From positions 1 through 53,734 of the forward strand of contig NZ_QGKM01000045.1 in the NCBI RefSeq assembly GCF_003172875.1: a stretch of DNA of 53,734 bases. The letters run 5' to 3'. The position numbers and the translations under genes were made by a program. Of the stretch, positions 7,778 to 17,404 are shown in pieces. The notes below the pieces were generated by a model, which saw only the letters and a list, made by a program, of their open reading frames with translations, did not search any database and was not told the origin of the DNA. Every line of letters begins with the position of its first letter. Positions within the stretch are counted from its first letter, which is position 1. This stretch comes from Leucothrix pacifica (lineage in GTDB: Bacteria; Pseudomonadota; Gammaproteobacteria; Thiotrichales; Thiotrichaceae).

Positions 7778-10700
7778 TCAATGATGTTTAACGTCATTGA
7801 GAGGTGATAAATCAATCATTAGTTTGGAAAAAATTAATGCTATCTCTTCCTTTGAAAAATCCCTCTCTAATAAGTTTTTCAACAAATCTTCCTGCCTTGG
7901 TTGCCCAAAGGAAAGTCTGTACAACGCAAGTAACTTAAGAGCATATTGTAGCCTCTCAACATCCTGGCTCAGAGGCATAAGAGGCACAAAACGTTCTATC
8001 TTTGCTTTTCCCTCAGGGTAATGCCAGTAAGGAATCAAATCGCTTTCACGTGAACTAGACGTTTGCTTGTCTGCCCAACGAAACAACTTATTCCACCGGT
8101 ACCGTCTTCGTAATTTTCTTGTTGTCGTTTCTGGATGACTCGCTATGTATTGCTCCGCAATACGCCTTCGAACTAATAATGATTTGTAGCGGTTAACCCG
8201 CCCCTCGCGCTGTTCAATATCAATTGGGTTGCTAGGCAGATTCCAATGCACAATACGCAAGCAATACCAGTGGAAATCAAGACCCTCTTGACCTATCGAA
8301 GTAGAATTCAACACAAAAGGATAAAATGGAGAGTTAAAAGCATCGCGAACATTACTAATACGCTTTGTACCTTTTTCATCGGATAATTTTTGGTTCCCCA
8401 ATGGTAGTGCATAGTGGCAACGCAGCTTAGAGCGCCGACCACTTGCTTCAACCTGCGAGCGTACCTCGCGGAACTGACAATCTATGGTTGTATCAGAAAG
8501 ACTTAATACTTCACTTAACTGCCGTATTGCATCATCCATGCTCTGGCCAGAACCTTTTAATAAGTGTGCATATTCCTCAATAACCGCTTGAAAATCTCCG
8601 TCTGCGGCATAGCGAATAACCGACTTGAAATATTTTTTATTGTTATGCCGTTTAGTAATGACTAACTCAGTCATACGGTTATTAAACAAGGTAATTGCTG
8701 CTTCTCCTACCTCTCCAGCCGCTACTCTAATTTCTTCAATATCATTCTGATAAAGGCTCTTCAATGCTCTCACTGTGACAACAGACGGACTAGATATTGA
8801 AAGATAAGCAAGATAGCGGGCTAAATCTTTGGGCATTTTCCCTAAGCGAAGGAGATTATCGTTCCAGTTCCTCAAAAATTGCTCGTAGCTAGCCTGCTTG
8901 CCTTTACGCCCATCTTGTTTTCTTCGTTGTATCACTCGTCGGTAGTCATCGAGCCACTGACAGACTTCATTCTTATAGCCACATTCGTAGTCTAGGAGAA
9001 ATGGAGCATAAGCATACCAACGCTCACTTTTCACATCAGAAGTTTCATACGCACTGAGGTGCTTGAGCTTATCTCTAAAAAAAGACTCCCTTTCATTTAC
9101 CAGCTCATCCAAACTCGCCCACCTACCAGCCGAAGACAACTCACACATGACCCTGGATGGATAGATAAATGACCAACCGACCAGGCTTGAGTCGGCCGAA
9201 AAATTGAAACCAGGTGTATGTGATTTCTTGCTTTTATAATAGTCTTGCGATTGTTTGCTGTGCGCTACCAAACGCCTTTCAGCTTCATATGAAATTAAGC
9301 CGCTCAATGCCCTGGGTACAATAGCCCATGATGAAAATAACAGGGTTTTACTGAAATCTTCCTGCCCTTCAAAACTACCCTGTAATGGGTAATGCGGGAG
9401 GGATGGTGGCACCCAAAGCAACTCCTCGCTAGCCGTTTTAAATTTATTCTGGGGAAACAGTTTTTTGACTAACGAACGTGTTTTAGCATGAGGTGCTTCA
9501 TCAAGTTTTAAACGATAACTACTGATAGCTTTTCTGGGCAGCCATCCTTGATGTGAACGCCGTATATCACCTCTTAGCTTACTGCGATGAACATCAAGTT
9601 GTCTTCTTAACTGATAACCCGTCAGGAATGATAAAGCCCAAGGTGCTGCTTTATGAAACTCCATCACTTGATGAGTGGAGCGAGAGCTACTTTCTTCAGC
9701 AAGTGACTTAGCTAGTTGCGCTAAGGCTTTAAACAGTGTGATTTCACCACTTGAAAACTCATCAATGCACTGATCTACTTGAGTGCTAAATACCTCCTCA
9801 TAAGACCCACTAATCTGGCTGCGTTCTGTACGACTAATATATTGCCTTAGTACGCCCTCTACCTGTGCTTTTGACAGGTCACATAGGTCATCAAGCACCA
9901 TATTGTTCTGTCGTAGTTTCAGTAACTGTTGCTGAAGTACTTTTCTATGCTGCTCATATTCTTGCAGGCTTTCTGCATTATCATGACTAAGAAACCTGAG
10001 TAACAAGTTCAATTCAGCCGCATGGGCTTCACCATTCTCATCATCTTGATTGTGTGAAAAAGCCTTAAAAGGTGTTGCTGAAAGTAATAACACCTTTGAT
10101 GCCTGCTTATTCTTAAACACTTGCTGAGCAATCAGCGCTTCCTCAGCGCCACTTTGTGTAGCAAGCAAGGATTTAAAGCGTTGAAATTCATCCAGAATAA
10201 ATAAGTCTGCCGATAAATGCTTTGCACATGCTCTGGCCATGAGTAAGCGTAAGTAGGTTTTGAAATGAGTAGAATTACTGATAGCAGACGAGCTCTGTGA
10301 GTAAGCTAACAGTGCTTCTAAAGCTGTTTTATAGCCATCGCCAATGCCGTATTTAGCTCTCTCAATGACATCCAGAGTTTTAGATAAGCGCTCATGAAAT
10401 GCCGTTGCAACTTCAGGTAAAATTATTTTTGAATCAGGAAATGCAATGCGTTGCTCCTCCCAGTTTTTCACTCCATCGCTTAAAAAATCACTTAATGTTT
10501 CTGAGTACTCTGACAGCTTTGAATGATCAATTAGCGCAAAATAAATAATTAACCGTTCTCGCCAGTTTCCATAGCCTTGTGTTAAGTTGAACGATGTCGA
10601 AGGTGTTAATGAACATAGTTCTAAATATTTTCCATTCTTATCTGGCTGAACTTCGGCTACAGCAATCTCAAGTAAACGACTATAACGCGGCTCCAGAACA

Positions 10701-11041
10701 TACTTCTCCTGCGCTTCATCTTTAAAAACAGCTAGTTTCTTGCGATTTTCATTGGCTAGCGTCAAGTTAGAGCAAATATAGGTGACTCTCAAAGGGCTGA
10801 ATGGCGTATTCCCTGACTGACAAGAGTAACGCTCAATTCTCTCTTTCAATAGCTCGGCAATCACTCCTTTGGCGACAATCGTTTTTCCGAGCCCCACCTC
10901 ATCTGCAACTAACATACGTTCATTATTTTCGCCAGACTGAAACCGAGTAAGCACACTTGCAACAGTAGCCCTCTGGAAATCTTTCAGACCCGCCAACACC
11001 TCATCTAAATGCTCAATAACCTCAGTTATTTCGTCTGTCAT
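7778..11041 (-). CDS. Large SF2 DEAD/DEAH-like helicase of a putative defence cassette
   Basis: The 1087-residue protein has SF2/SNF2-like helicase motifs: Walker A ADEVGLGKTIV (46-56), motif II DEFQ (284-287), motif III LLLSATPFKA (318-327), and motifs V/VI NSTSIGQEGLDFHWY and QREGRVNR (944-951). About 600 residues separate the two RecA halves, far more than in a minimal helicase, so a specific insertion domain is likely. No nuclease domain was recognised in it. Its ATG overlaps the stop of the PLD-like gene by four bases (ATGA), and GAGG precedes it. Likely role: ATP-driven DNA translocation or unwinding that feeds or licenses the PLD-fold partner. The motifs are directly visible; the defence function is inferred from gene composition. 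Confidence 0.8.
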   Translation of the reverse strand: MTDEITEVIEHLDEVLAGLKDFQRATVASVLTRFQSGENNERMLVADEVGLGKTIVAKGVIAELLKERIERYSCQSGNTPFSPLRVTYICSNLTLANENRKKLAVFKDEAQEKYVLEPRYSRLLEIAVAEVQPDKNGKYLELCSLTPSTSFNLTQGYGNWRERLIIYFALIDHSKLSEYSETLSDFLSDGVKNWEEQRIAFPDSKIILPEVATAFHERLSKTLDVIERAKYGIGDGYKTALEALLAYSQSSSAISNSTHFKTYLRLLMARACAKHLSADLFILDEFQRFKSLLATQSGAEEALIAQQVFKNKQASKVLLLSATPFKAFSHNQDDENGEAHAAELNLLLRFLSHDNAESLQEYEQHRKVLQQQLLKLRQNNMVLDDLCDLSKAQVEGVLRQYISRTERSQISGSYEEVFSTQVDQCIDEFSSGEITLFKALAQLAKSLAEESSSRSTHQVMEFHKAAPWALSFLTGYQLRRQLDVHRSKLRGDIRRSHQGWLPRKAISSYRLKLDEAPHAKTRSLVKKLFPQNKFKTASEELLWVPPSLPHYPLQGSFEGQEDFSKTLLFSSWAIVPRALSGLISYEAERRLVAHSKQSQDYYKSKKSHTPGFNFSADSSLVGWSFIYPSRVMCELSSAGRWASLDELVNERESFFRDKLKHLSAYETSDVKSERWYAYAPFLLDYECGYKNEVCQWLDDYRRVIQRRKQDGRKGKQASYEQFLRNWNDNLLRLGKMPKDLARYLAYLSISSPSVVTVRALKSLYQNDIEEIRVAAGEVGEAAITLFNNRMTELVITKRHNNKKYFKSVIRYAADGDFQAVIEEYAHLLKGSGQSMDDAIRQLSEVLSLSDTTIDCQFREVRSQVEASGRRSKLRCHYALPLGNQKLSDEKGTKRISNVRDAFNSPFYPFVLNSTSIGQEGLDFHWYCLRIVHWNLPSNPIDIEQREGRVNRYKSLLVRRRIAEQYIASHPETTTRKLRRRYRWNKLFRWADKQTSSSRESDLIPYWHYPEGKAKIERFVPLMPLSQDVERLQYALKLLALYRLSFGQPRQEDLLKNLLERDFSKEEIALIFSKLMIDLSPLNDVKHH

Positions 11042-12867
11042 TTACTCGGCACCTCTTTCTCAAAATGAGACCAAAGTGTTGCAAAATCATCTGGGAGAGA
11101 AATGCCAGCTCGCCTGAACTCAGTCACCATTACCTGAATACGCTTTAACAAATATGGATGCTCGGCAGCGGCCCACAAAAGTTGCTCATAAACCGGACTA
11201 TTACTAAAAAAGCTCCCATCAGTATTATTGTTTGAGAAATTCATCTTTTCGAAAGCAAGCCATTGAGATTTGTCAGGCTGACTTTGTAATAACAAACTAA
11301 TATAGTTGAGAATTTTATCTTCACCATCGACTATCTTTTTTAGTACCTCTTGCTGACGGTTATCACCACCTTCTATATCGAGATCAGTTTCGATCATAAC
11401 CATCTCAACCAGATCTTCCTCACCAGTAACTTGAACAGTCACCTTAACCGGTACAAAAGCAGATACTTCGGACACGGCAACGTCTGACCAGAACATTTTG
11501 TCGATTAGTGGCAGTGGTTTTCCAAAGGCTAGTTGTGAGACTTGAATCTCAACATTATGATGATCATGCAAAACAAAACCATCAACACTTAAGTGAAGAT
11601 CATACTTGTCGTCTTCCGACCTTAGGATCGCCTCTTGTTGCCAATCAGAATTGATTAAGTCAAATACGATTTCACGCATTTGATTAGTGGCTGGGTGCCT
11701 TACATCAACAGCTTCAGACTGAGGTTTATATCTGACAAAAAGCCCGTTTTCATCCTCTTCAACACCCACCCATTGTTCCATTAGAACATCAGGGCCAACT
11801 TTGCGATTATCACCAGAAAGTCTCAGCATGGCCTCTGTGTTGAGCGGCATTTGATTATCGCACCCCAGTGCAGCATTTGTGGCATTTGCCGAACCAATGT
11901 GCCAACACACCCGTGATGCCTTGCGAGAAACAATCAACTTTGCATGTAAATTATAAGGCTTTCCCGCTACTGCTGAATCATCTGGTTCTAATTCACCAGC
12001 ATCCGCATTAACCATGTTTTCATTAATCGCATAACACTTCCATCCTGAAAGCTCTTTATCACTAAGCGCATTCAGTTCTTCAGCACGACTAAATAAATAT
12101 CGCTCTCCCTTAGGTGCATAACTTTGAAGATCATCCAATGCCGCTTTAGACAAGAAAGGTGAGGTAACCAGTAGCTGATCATTTGTATAGGAAGGAAACT
12201 TCAGAGGTGAATGTTCACTATCACCTATAAATATCTCAGGAGTACTATCAAATCCCGAGGGAGTTTCCCAGTGAATACGAGGTAACTCGCGAAGAAACTC
12301 ACGTCGAGGTTCAAAGTCCGTACTCGACTCAAGTAAATTTTCAATCCAAGTTAACCAATATGTATTAGCGGCTTCCTGATTAGGCTTCTTTTTAAGCTCA
12401 CCGGCCAAACTCACCGCAACATCCCAACTACGATCCATCGTCAGGTTTCTTGACAGAATAATAAAGCGGTACTTAACAGCAGGTTTAATATTTTTTTCCA
12501 GAGCTGTATATCTAATCAACCAAAGTTTGGGGTGGAATGAAGAGAATGCTTTGTCAGGAACAATTGGATATAAGCACGGCTCTAGTAAGGTGAATAACTG
12601 ATTAAATGCAATGGGCTGAGCAATGTTACCTTTTTGATAAAACACCTTTAGCCGTTTATTTAATCTACTGATCGCCTCTAACAGTGCTAGCTTTTCACCT
12701 CTTAAATCTCCCTCCAATGTATTCCCGAAACACAAGGCAATTGGCACTGCCAACAGAGTATCTAAGTCCACGCTATAACTGGTTGCAATGGCTGCATCTA
12801 ACTCGTACCCTTCAGGAGCTTGCAATTGTTCACCATAATCTAAGCGGTTCTTGTCAGGTGATAACAT
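11038..12867 (-). CDS. Phospholipase-D-fold protein (putative nuclease) of the defence cassette
   Basis: The 609-residue protein carries two PLD half-sites: FHPKLWLIRY (H112, K114) with SRNLT (139-143), and LHAKLIVS (H308, K310) with GSANAT (325-330). TSPFLS near 235 is also typical of this fold. The canonical D of HxKxxxxD is not obvious in either copy, as in many PLD-like nucleases of defence systems. The C-terminal 250 residues have no recognised domain. No signal peptide or membrane segment, so it is cytoplasmic. It starts 14 bases inside the end of the DUF6361-like gene with GAGGGG as ribosome site, and its stop overlaps the helicase start. Nuclease rather than lipase activity is inferred from the helicase partner. 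Confidence 0.75.
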   Translation of the reverse strand: MLSPDKNRLDYGEQLQAPEGYELDAAIATSYSVDLDTLLAVPIALCFGNTLEGDLRGEKLALLEAISRLNKRLKVFYQKGNIAQPIAFNQLFTLLEPCLYPIVPDKAFSSFHPKLWLIRYTALEKNIKPAVKYRFIILSRNLTMDRSWDVAVSLAGELKKKPNQEAANTYWLTWIENLLESSTDFEPRREFLRELPRIHWETPSGFDSTPEIFIGDSEHSPLKFPSYTNDQLLVTSPFLSKAALDDLQSYAPKGERYLFSRAEELNALSDKELSGWKCYAINENMVNADAGELEPDDSAVAGKPYNLHAKLIVSRKASRVCWHIGSANATNAALGCDNQMPLNTEAMLRLSGDNRKVGPDVLMEQWVGVEEDENGLFVRYKPQSEAVDVRHPATNQMREIVFDLINSDWQQEAILRSEDDKYDLHLSVDGFVLHDHHNVEIQVSQLAFGKPLPLIDKMFWSDVAVSEVSAFVPVKVTVQVTGEEDLVEMVMIETDLDIEGGDNRQQEVLKKIVDGEDKILNYISLLLQSQPDKSQWLAFEKMNFSNNNTDGSFFSNSPVYEQLLWAAAEHPYLLKRIQVMVTEFRRAGISLPDDFATLWSHFEKEVPSK

Positions 12868-14095
12868 TAGCTAACCCCTCAGATAAATCTTTTAGGATTA
12901 CTTTTGCAGTACTCCATCGAAAATCTAATCGCTCAACACCAATCCAATTCTCATAAGGTGCATTATTTTTCAATTTACTGAGCTTACCTTTGTTTTTATG
13001 AGATTGTTGGCTAACAATTTTTTGGATGTCTTCCGCTGCATGATGATTTGAAGAAGCCAGAAATGTAGCTGCAAATTCGCGGATAAATAACTGTGTATGT
13101 GGCTTTATATTACGAGGCTTTCCATCGACTCTTACCGTCAGCCAACCATTCACCGAATTAGTGTTAAAAACATCTCTGGCACGCGCTTTTTTTGCCCATC
13201 CCTTATATCCCTCTGATAAATCCATCACTTGTAATTCATCACCATTAGCCTGAGCAAGCAGGAGGTTAAGCACAATATGAGGACCTTCCATAGCTAAACT
13301 AAAGTCACTAGCCAGCTTGAGGTTATGTTTGCAGGCTTCAGAAACGGTCTGTTCATGAAGCATTTTTTCAACTAGTTCATCAAACTCCATTTCATACGGA
13401 GCTACATCACCATGTATGAGTTCACTAGCGAATATTTGTGCAAATATACTATCTTCTAAACCTATCGTTTCAGTCATTTTTGCGGTTAAGAATTTCGCCT
13501 CAACTGCACTTAATTGCATTTGTAATTTCGACTCATTCCGCCAAACAGGGTCGTTATCAGGCAGTTCAATCAAGGCACTTTCAGTGTGATCAGTAGCATC
13601 GTCCTGATGATCATAAGACAACCTTTCTTCATTACTTTGTAATGCACGCGCCACCTCAGCCAAGCTAGCGGTGGTATTAGCAATATGAAATTTTCTTAAG
13701 CCTCCCCAATAGATAGTTGAGGGTAATTGTTTAACACCACCTGATGCGATCGATGTTCGTCCGATGATGCCCAGTTCATCGATAGAACAACATTCAACAA
13801 GTTGGCGTGTTAGCTCATTCTCCTGCGTTTTAAGATACTGTTGTAATGGTTGCTTCTTGCGTTTGGCTGATGGGAGTTGTTGGTACTCTCTTAGTAAGCG
13901 CGGAACAAATATGAAATACTTTGCCCGTGTTTGGATTGTGGATATACCGGGGAAAAGCAAATCAGCAAATGCATCACGGATCTGACCAATGCCTAATTCA
14001 TCAAGCGTGCCTTTGTCTGCCATCATCGCCAGAGCTTGTTTAACTTTACCTCTGTCTTCTGACGAAAAATCAATCCATCCGAGTTGACTAACCAT
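12854..14095 (-). CDS. DUF6361-like protein, first gene of the PLD/helicase cassette
   Basis: The 413-residue protein starts VSQLGWIDFSSEDRGKVKQA, with GIGQIRDAFADLLFPGISTIQTRAKY and FIFVPRLLREY following. This matches my recollection of DUF6361, a family of unknown function that tends to sit beside PLD-like and helicase genes. No catalytic motif, membrane segment or signal is visible. It is the promoter-proximal gene (ATG 14095 with GGAAG upstream) and overlaps the PLD gene by 14 bases, so the three products are made together. It may be the sensor or DNA-specificity subunit, but that is a guess. GC content looks slightly lower than the paa genes, consistent with transfer. Confidence 0.65.
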   Translation of the reverse strand: MVSQLGWIDFSSEDRGKVKQALAMMADKGTLDELGIGQIRDAFADLLFPGISTIQTRAKYFIFVPRLLREYQQLPSAKRKKQPLQQYLKTQENELTRQLVECCSIDELGIIGRTSIASGGVKQLPSTIYWGGLRKFHIANTTASLAEVARALQSNEERLSYDHQDDATDHTESALIELPDNDPVWRNESKLQMQLSAVEAKFLTAKMTETIGLEDSIFAQIFASELIHGDVAPYEMEFDELVEKMLHEQTVSEACKHNLKLASDFSLAMEGPHIVLNLLLAQANGDELQVMDLSEGYKGWAKKARARDVFNTNSVNGWLTVRVDGKPRNIKPHTQLFIREFAATFLASSNHHAAEDIQKIVSQQSHKNKGKLSKLKNNAPYENWIGVERLDFRWSTAKVILKDLSEGLANVIT

Positions 14096-14274
14096 TTACT
14101 TCCTTTTAAATGCAGTGGTCAAACTCTGGACATCATATCATTTCTTTCCCGTGATTCGACACGGAAATACTCTCTCTGTGATGTAGCCAAATAATGTGAA
14201 ACATGTCACTAATATGGCGATACCGCCTAAGCAGTAAACGTGATTATGAAGTGAGTGAGCAGTAACTGAATCAT

Positions 14275-14865
14275 CTACAATGGCGGTATATCTAATCCAA
14301 CTTCGCGTCGGACTCGCCTGTAGATATCTGTCACGGGCAACTCTAAGTCGATAGACTCCAACAGAATATTATCCTCAGCACCAAAGATTTCAATCTGCCA
14401 ATTGGTTCTTCGACGATACACTCGAACGAATGGAGTGTCTTGAGATACTACGACGTATTCTAAGAGAGATTTAATCTGGGTGTAGCTTGATAGCTTTTCA
14501 TTCAAATCAATGCGATGCGTCGACTTTGAAAGCACTTCGGCAATCAGCAATGGGTTAGTGCGGTAATAAGCATTCTCATCATCGTCAGCATCACAGGCAG
14601 CCATAATATCGGGATAATAACTGAAAGGCTGCAAATCAAGCGTACTTCCAACAACCTTCATATCTGATTGCCAGACTCGGCAATGTGCCGGTAGGTGTAT
14701 GTTGATACGGGCATAAAAATCACCCGCAATCGTGTTATGTGTCTCACTTGCACCTGCCATGGCGTAAATCTCACCACCTACATATTCACTGCGAAACTCT
14801 ACATCCTGCTCTCCTTCAAGGTACTCTGTAAAAGAAGCGTTCAAATGTTGTAATACTGATACCAT
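14275..14865 (-). CDS. Uma2-family (DUF820) PD-(D/E)XK nuclease-fold protein
   Basis: The 196-residue protein has the Uma2 outline: SFTEYLEGEQ, RSEYVGGEIYAMAGAS, then YPDIMAACD and LIAEVLSKSTHRIDLNEKL, ending with a strand-rich tail. YPDIM (with D) and AEVLS (with E), followed by the KL region, correspond to the PD-(D/E)XK core. These genes are abundant in cyanobacteria and some gammaproteobacteria; their function is unclear, with transposon or defence roles suggested. ATG 14865 has AGGA 9 bases upstream. It lies 179 bases upstream of the cassette in the same orientation and could be a passenger or a fourth member. Confidence 0.8.
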   Translation of the reverse strand: MVSVLQHLNASFTEYLEGEQDVEFRSEYVGGEIYAMAGASETHNTIAGDFYARINIHLPAHCRVWQSDMKVVGSTLDLQPFSYYPDIMAACDADDDENAYYRTNPLLIAEVLSKSTHRIDLNEKLSSYTQIKSLLEYVVVSQDTPFVRVYRRRTNWQIEIFGAEDNILLESIDLELPVTDIYRRVRREVGLDIPPL

Positions 14866-14945
14866 AACGTTCAGTCCTAGTTTGCTCTATTCACCCATCA
14901 TAACCAAATAGGACATAAACACCAACAGCGGTAGGTGTGGGCAAA

Positions 14946-16826
14946 TTAAGGAGTGTTCACCGTCAGGTTTTGCAAGAAAAACGCCGCCAACTCATCGGTT
15001 GCGGAAAATGGTAAAACCTGCGCCACATACTGATCCGGACGCACAATTACTACGGCTCCTCCAGTATCAATCTCACGCAGCGAAAAGATGTCGCTATCGG
15101 CCTGAGTCGCGTAAATTTTCTCGTAATCAACCAGACCAAATTTCCCCACTTTTGGCAGGAATACCTTGGGAATATCAGGGACTTCCACATCGTGATGGCC
15201 TTGCTGATAAATCACTTTCACATCAAACCGACTCGTAAAATGACTTCCTTTAGGAGTGTGCACATTTAGCGGTGAGGCAGGATCATTCGACAACCAATCC
15301 GCCCATGCATTGAGTGCCGTCCTATCTGTATCAGCAAAGGCATAGATACGCCAGCAACCATCGGCTTTCGCATGATGACCAAGGTGTGCTGGTACGGCAT
15401 CAGCAATTCGCATCACCGGTGCTGATTTGAAGCGTTTACCGACAGTGAATCCCTTAGCTAAAGTTTGGTGAGCGTCATTGCCCGTAATCATGGACTCGGT
15501 ATATTGCGTCATAAAACCTGCGGGGAACTCGGCAGTGCGCACATAAAAATCGCCTAAGTCCTCAGGGCTGTCGAACTCTTCCGGCTTCTTCGCCATCAGA
15601 GTCGACCACTCCTTGTCAAAATCAATCAGGTTCTGCGCAATCACCTGACGCTCGGCAGAGTAAGTGGCAAGTAATGATTCCGGACTACGACCTGTTAAGA
15701 CCGAACCCAACTTCCAACCCAGATTAAAGCCATCCTGCATCGACACATTCATACCCTGACCGGCTTTGGCACTGTGTGTATGACAAGCGTCACCACAAAT
15801 AAACACATGCGGCAGACGTTTATCCTCCTCGCCAATCGCCACATCATCAAACTTATCCGTTACCCGATGCCCAACTTCATAGACCGACCACCACGCCACA
15901 TCTTTCACATCCAGAGTGTAGGGGTGAATAATGGCATTTGCCTGCGCGATGATGTCTTCTAAGGGTGTTTTGCGTACTTCGCCGTTGTCATCGGCTGCCA
16001 CATCACCCAAATCAACATACATGCGGAAAAGGTAACCACCCTCTCGTGGAATCAGCAATATACTGCCGTGATCTTTTGACTGGATAGCACATTTGGTACG
16101 AATATCGGGGAAATCGGTGACTGCCAACGCATCCATCACGCCCCATGCATGCAGCGCCGGATCACCAATATGCTGACGCCCGATTGCTTTACGCACTCCA
16201 CTGCGCGCACCGTCACAACCCACGGCGTACTTGGTACGGATGACACGTTCCTCACCTCTTCGCTCACCTGCGGTATAACGCACTGTGACTGAGACCGGAT
16301 ACTCGCCCTCACCAACTTCAAGATCAACAAAGGCAATGCCGTAGTCCGGAGTGATGCGCCCCGGTGAAATCGCTGCAACTTCGGCAAAATAATCAAGCAC
16401 CCGCGCCTGGTTCACGATCAGGTGTGGAAACTCACTAATACCATGTGCATCATCCAAAGTACGCTGTGTGCGAACGATATTTTCCGGTTTATCTTTGGAC
16501 GGTGTCCAAAAATTCATTTCACAGATTTGATACGCCTCAGCAGTAATGCGGTCAGCAAAACCAAACGCCTGAAATGTCTCGACACTGCGAGCCTGAATAC
16601 CATCAGCCTGTCCGACTTCTAATCGCTTATCCCGACTCTCAATCAGGCGAGCATTCACACTTGGGTACTGTGACAACTGCGCTGCCAGCAACATGCCAGC
16701 AGGTCCGGAGCCCACGATCAGCACATCCATTTCATCCGGTAGTTCTTCCGCGCGATTTATCCCATACCCTTCTGCCGGAACGATACGGGGGTCAGTTGAC
16801 ACATATCCATTATGGTGAAATTGCAC
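14946..16826 (-). CDS. FAD-dependent aromatic hydroxylase (phenol 2-monooxygenase / 3-hydroxybenzoate 4-monooxygenase type)
   Basis: The 626-residue flavoprotein has the Rossmann motif IVGSGPAGML (37-46), the NAD(P)H/FAD motif GCDGARSGVR (203-212) and the second FAD motif FICGDACHTH with AGQGMN (342-360). A C-terminal thioredoxin-like domain from about 450 completes the phenol hydroxylase/MobA class. It would insert one hydroxyl into a phenolic ring using NAD(P)H and O2. ARVLDYFAEV and QADGIQARSVE match 3-hydroxybenzoate 4-hydroxylases, but substrate cannot be fixed. The start is GTG at 16826 with GGAG 9 bases upstream. No ring-cleavage genes are adjacent, so it stands alone here. Confidence 0.85.
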   Translation of the reverse strand: MQFHHNGYVSTDPRIVPAEGYGINRAEELPDEMDVLIVGSGPAGMLLAAQLSQYPSVNARLIESRDKRLEVGQADGIQARSVETFQAFGFADRITAEAYQICEMNFWTPSKDKPENIVRTQRTLDDAHGISEFPHLIVNQARVLDYFAEVAAISPGRITPDYGIAFVDLEVGEGEYPVSVTVRYTAGERRGEERVIRTKYAVGCDGARSGVRKAIGRQHIGDPALHAWGVMDALAVTDFPDIRTKCAIQSKDHGSILLIPREGGYLFRMYVDLGDVAADDNGEVRKTPLEDIIAQANAIIHPYTLDVKDVAWWSVYEVGHRVTDKFDDVAIGEEDKRLPHVFICGDACHTHSAKAGQGMNVSMQDGFNLGWKLGSVLTGRSPESLLATYSAERQVIAQNLIDFDKEWSTLMAKKPEEFDSPEDLGDFYVRTAEFPAGFMTQYTESMITGNDAHQTLAKGFTVGKRFKSAPVMRIADAVPAHLGHHAKADGCWRIYAFADTDRTALNAWADWLSNDPASPLNVHTPKGSHFTSRFDVKVIYQQGHHDVEVPDIPKVFLPKVGKFGLVDYEKIYATQADSDIFSLREIDTGGAVVIVRPDQYVAQVLPFSATDELAAFFLQNLTVNTP

Positions 16827-17063
16827 GATGAAATTCTCCTTCTTAAAGTCAGTTGATCAAGCAGCCATCGATCAGATTCTGTTAGCTCAAGACGATATTC
16901 GCCCTGAATAATCATCACAATATAATTAACAGGTTAAACTGTAAACTCTAAAAAGGGTCTTTTATATTAAAAATATACTTAACACGTTACACTAAAATAC
17001 CAATATTTCTCTATAACTGTAGATCTGGCAGTACCCTCGCACTTTGACAACTGCCTCAAAAGA

Positions 17064-17351
17064 TTAACCTTCAGAAGCGTCTGATGTCTTAGCCGCCTGA
17101 GCCATCGTTGAGCTCTGTGCAACGGTATCCAGAATTTGCGCGAACAACGCGGAGCGACGGGGCTGAGCACGCTCACTATGCGCTACCTGATAGCCCTGAG
17201 CGGTCTCCAGGATGTCCGCTTTCGTCATTTCCTGAGTGATTAGCTGCTGTTCTGTGTGGGGTGCTGTCGCCGCTTGACTATTCGCTAGTGCGGCCTGACC
17301 GAACATTAGAGGTGCAAGAATGATGATTGATGCAAAAAATGTGTTGTTCAT
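17064..17351 (-). CDS. Small exported protein of unknown function
   Basis: The 95-residue protein begins with a signal peptide (MNNTFFASIIILAPLMFGQA, then ALANS giving an A-x-A cleavage near residue 23). The mature part of about 70 residues is polar, Gln/Ala-rich and helical, without cysteines. It is thus probably periplasmic; I do not recognise a family. ATG 17351 follows AAGAG. Its upstream region has direct repeats typical of an OmpR/PhoB-family site, suggesting control by a two-component system, as for small envelope-stress proteins. The shared coding strand with the hydroxylase is probably coincidental, as 237 bases separate them. Confidence 0.65.
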   Translation of the reverse strand: MNNTFFASIIILAPLMFGQAALANSQAATAPHTEQQLITQEMTKADILETAQGYQVAHSERAQPRRSALFAQILDTVAQSSTMAQAAKTSDASEG

Positions 17352-17376
17352 GATATGACTCTTATTATTATGATTG

Positions 17377-17404
17377 AAGGCCTGTATGCCTTGGATGACG
17401 TCAT
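17377..17404. promoter_or_regulatory. Palindrome and 5'-UTR hairpin before the small exported protein
   Basis: ATGACGTCAT (17395-17404) is a perfect 10-bp palindrome at the expected transcription start, and AAGGC-CTGTAT-GCCTT (17377-17392) can form a hairpin in the leader 25 bases before the start codon. Either could modulate expression; neither resembles a known riboswitch. Confidence 0.4.

Noticed and set aside
7778-14095. DISARM or BREX assignment of the PLD/helicase cassette
   Set aside because: No drmA, drmB (DUF1998), methyltransferase, pglZ or brxC-like gene is present; only the general PLD-plus-helicase theme is shared.
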